Positions 63,179 to 64,000 of a stretch of DNA of 64,000 bases are shown piece after piece. Source of the DNA: CAVQEG01 sp963711465 (lineage in GTDB: Bacteria > Bacteroidota > Ignavibacteria > OLB7). The stretch is taken from assembly GCA_963711465.1 (NCBI GenBank), contig CAVQEG010000001.1, forward strand, positions 1,116,001-1,180,000, given 5' to 3'. Position 1 is the first letter of the stretch. Each line of letters starts with the position of its first letter. The notes under the pieces were generated by a model. That model was not told the origin of the DNA and did no database searches. It was given only the letters and a program-made list of their open reading frames with translations. The translations under genes were made by a program, and so were the position numbers.

Positions 63179-64000
63179 CTATCCGTCGGTGCCCGAGTGG
63201 ACGGCCGTTTGCCGTCCTCCCGTCGCCTTCGTCGTTCCGGCGACCTCCCAGTGCTGCCACCAGCGGGCCGTCGCGCGGTAGTCAGCGGCTCCGAGCGTGA
63301 ACCAGTAGTGGTACTCGCGCGGCGCTCCGTCGACCATGACGCCTCGCACATCGACGGCATATCGGCTGCCGCGGACGATCGGGGCCTTCCACCGAAGCAG
63401 ATTCGGCAGTCCCGCGTAGTCGTTCGATGTCGCGACGTCGTGGACCTCGATCGTGTGGCCGCCGGCATCGACCATCGAGATCGTGGCCTTCGACAGATCC
63501 ACCTTCGCATTGGCCGACCACGAGGTTCGATCCGCAAGCACCGAGAACGACAGTTCGAGTCCCTCCTCGAAATCATCGCCCGGATACTCGTGGAACGGCA
63601 CGGCGACGAAGTCGACGGTCGACGTCGAAACGTCCCGCATCTCGTCATTGACCACCTTGATCACCGCCGCGCTCACGCCGCTGGCGCCGTTGGACGGGGC
63701 AACGTCGACGCGATCGAAGGAGATGTACTTCAGGAACGGATCGAGAAGCCAGCGGCGATGCCCCAGCGTCGCGACGTTCTCATCCCTGATCCACAGGTCG
63801 ATCCACGACTCGGACGAATGCGCGCCGTTGGGATCGAAGAACGTGCTCATGGCGATGTTGCTCGTCGAACAGCCGGTCTTCCCTTGCTCCGAATAGCACG
63901 ACATGCTTGGATTCGGATCGTGCGTGAGTACGCGGTTGGAGGCGATCAGCAGCGCTGCGTGTGAGGTGAGCGCGTCGTCCTCGGCGCGGTACTCGACCGG
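63179..64000 (-). CDS. CAP (SCP-like) domain protein, start missing
   Basis: The frame is open from the window edge to the stop at 63179, 273 residues. It opens HAALLIASNRVLTHDPNPSM, then CYSEQGKTGCSTSN, then SWIDLWIRDENVATLGHRRW. This is the CAP/SCP-PR1-type pattern with N-x-x-L-x-H and GHRR motifs and paired cysteines. The C-terminal part (about 120 onward) is a beta-rich domain. It is likely secreted; the signal peptide lies outside the window. Confidence 0.8.
   Translation of the reverse strand, partial: PVEYRAEDDALTSHAALLIASNRVLTHDPNPSMSCYSEQGKTGCSTSNIAMSTFFDPNGAHSSESWIDLWIRDENVATLGHRRWLLDPFLKYISFDRVDVAPSNGASGVSAAVIKVVNDEMRDVSTSTVDFVAVPFHEYPGDDFEEGLELSFSVLADRTSWSANAKVDLSKATISMVDAGGHTIEVHDVATSNDYAGLPNLLRWKAPIVRGSRYAVDVRGVMVDGAPREYHYWFTLGAADYRATARWWQHWEVAGTTKATGGRQTAVHSGTDG

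Overview
The window (about 61-62% GC by eye) looks like chromosome from a high-GC member of the Bacteroidota/Chlorobiota side of the FCB group, for example an Ignavibacteria/Kapabacteria-type lineage. The main evidence is a giant secreted protein at 59553-62879 with a type IX secretion (T9SS) C-terminal sorting domain, together with many lipoproteins, choice-of-anchor and fibronectin-like surface proteins, and a four-gene phenylacetyl-CoA epoxidase cluster. The species assignment is inference. Most genes are on the minus strand and many neighbours overlap by ATGA.

Layout. 1-2649: dienelactone hydrolase-type enzyme (partial), amidohydrolase, DinB-like protein, small membrane protein. 2750-3706: EamA exporter. 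3678-7006: paaA-paaB-paaC-paaD plus a trailing unknown gene; no paaE reductase is nearby. 7162-18169: housekeeping and envelope genes, including a YkgJ-like Cys-cluster protein, a VOC protein, an arylsulfotransferase-like lipoprotein, an FKBP lipoprotein with a clear terminator, a beta-lactamase-fold hydrolase, a PIG-L deacetylase, and an overlapping run of GDPD, YheT-like hydrolase, a small protein and an SrkA-like kinase, then an OmpA-domain lipoprotein. 18253-21330: a 3.1-kb non-coding array of 34-bp hairpin units in both orientations around four copies of a roughly 400-440-bp self-complementary core. 21324-40196: recQ, a two-repeat lipoprotein preceded by a long palindrome, a large M16 peptidase, a glutaminyl cyclase, an ABC exporter, DUF3037 plus HipA-like kinase, DUF983, a beta-barrel protein, lipoproteins, an Fn3-like protein, a YdeP-type molybdoenzyme and a DUF6544 protein.

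40689-56617 is a defence island built on a Type I restriction-modification operon, read from high to low coordinates: hsdM, a DUF262/HNH protein, a degenerate HsdS-head/HsdM-tail scar, Fic AMPylase, a second scar, an unknown 318-residue protein with a PIN nuclease, a DUF262-head/HsdM-tail chimera, a second DUF262/DUF1524 protein with an in-frame amber codon, hsdS, an AlbA_2/ATPase protein, a small ORF, hsdR and a frameshifted remnant of another HsdR tail. Each cargo gene sits between an HsdM tail and an HsdS head or their traces. This pattern suggests that accessory modules accumulated by repeated recombination at the hsdM/hsdS junction.

57279-64000: fatty acid desaturase with a terminator, a VOC protein, a one-helix membrane protein, the T9SS cargo protein with a hairpin downstream, and the start-less part of a CAP-domain protein at the window edge.
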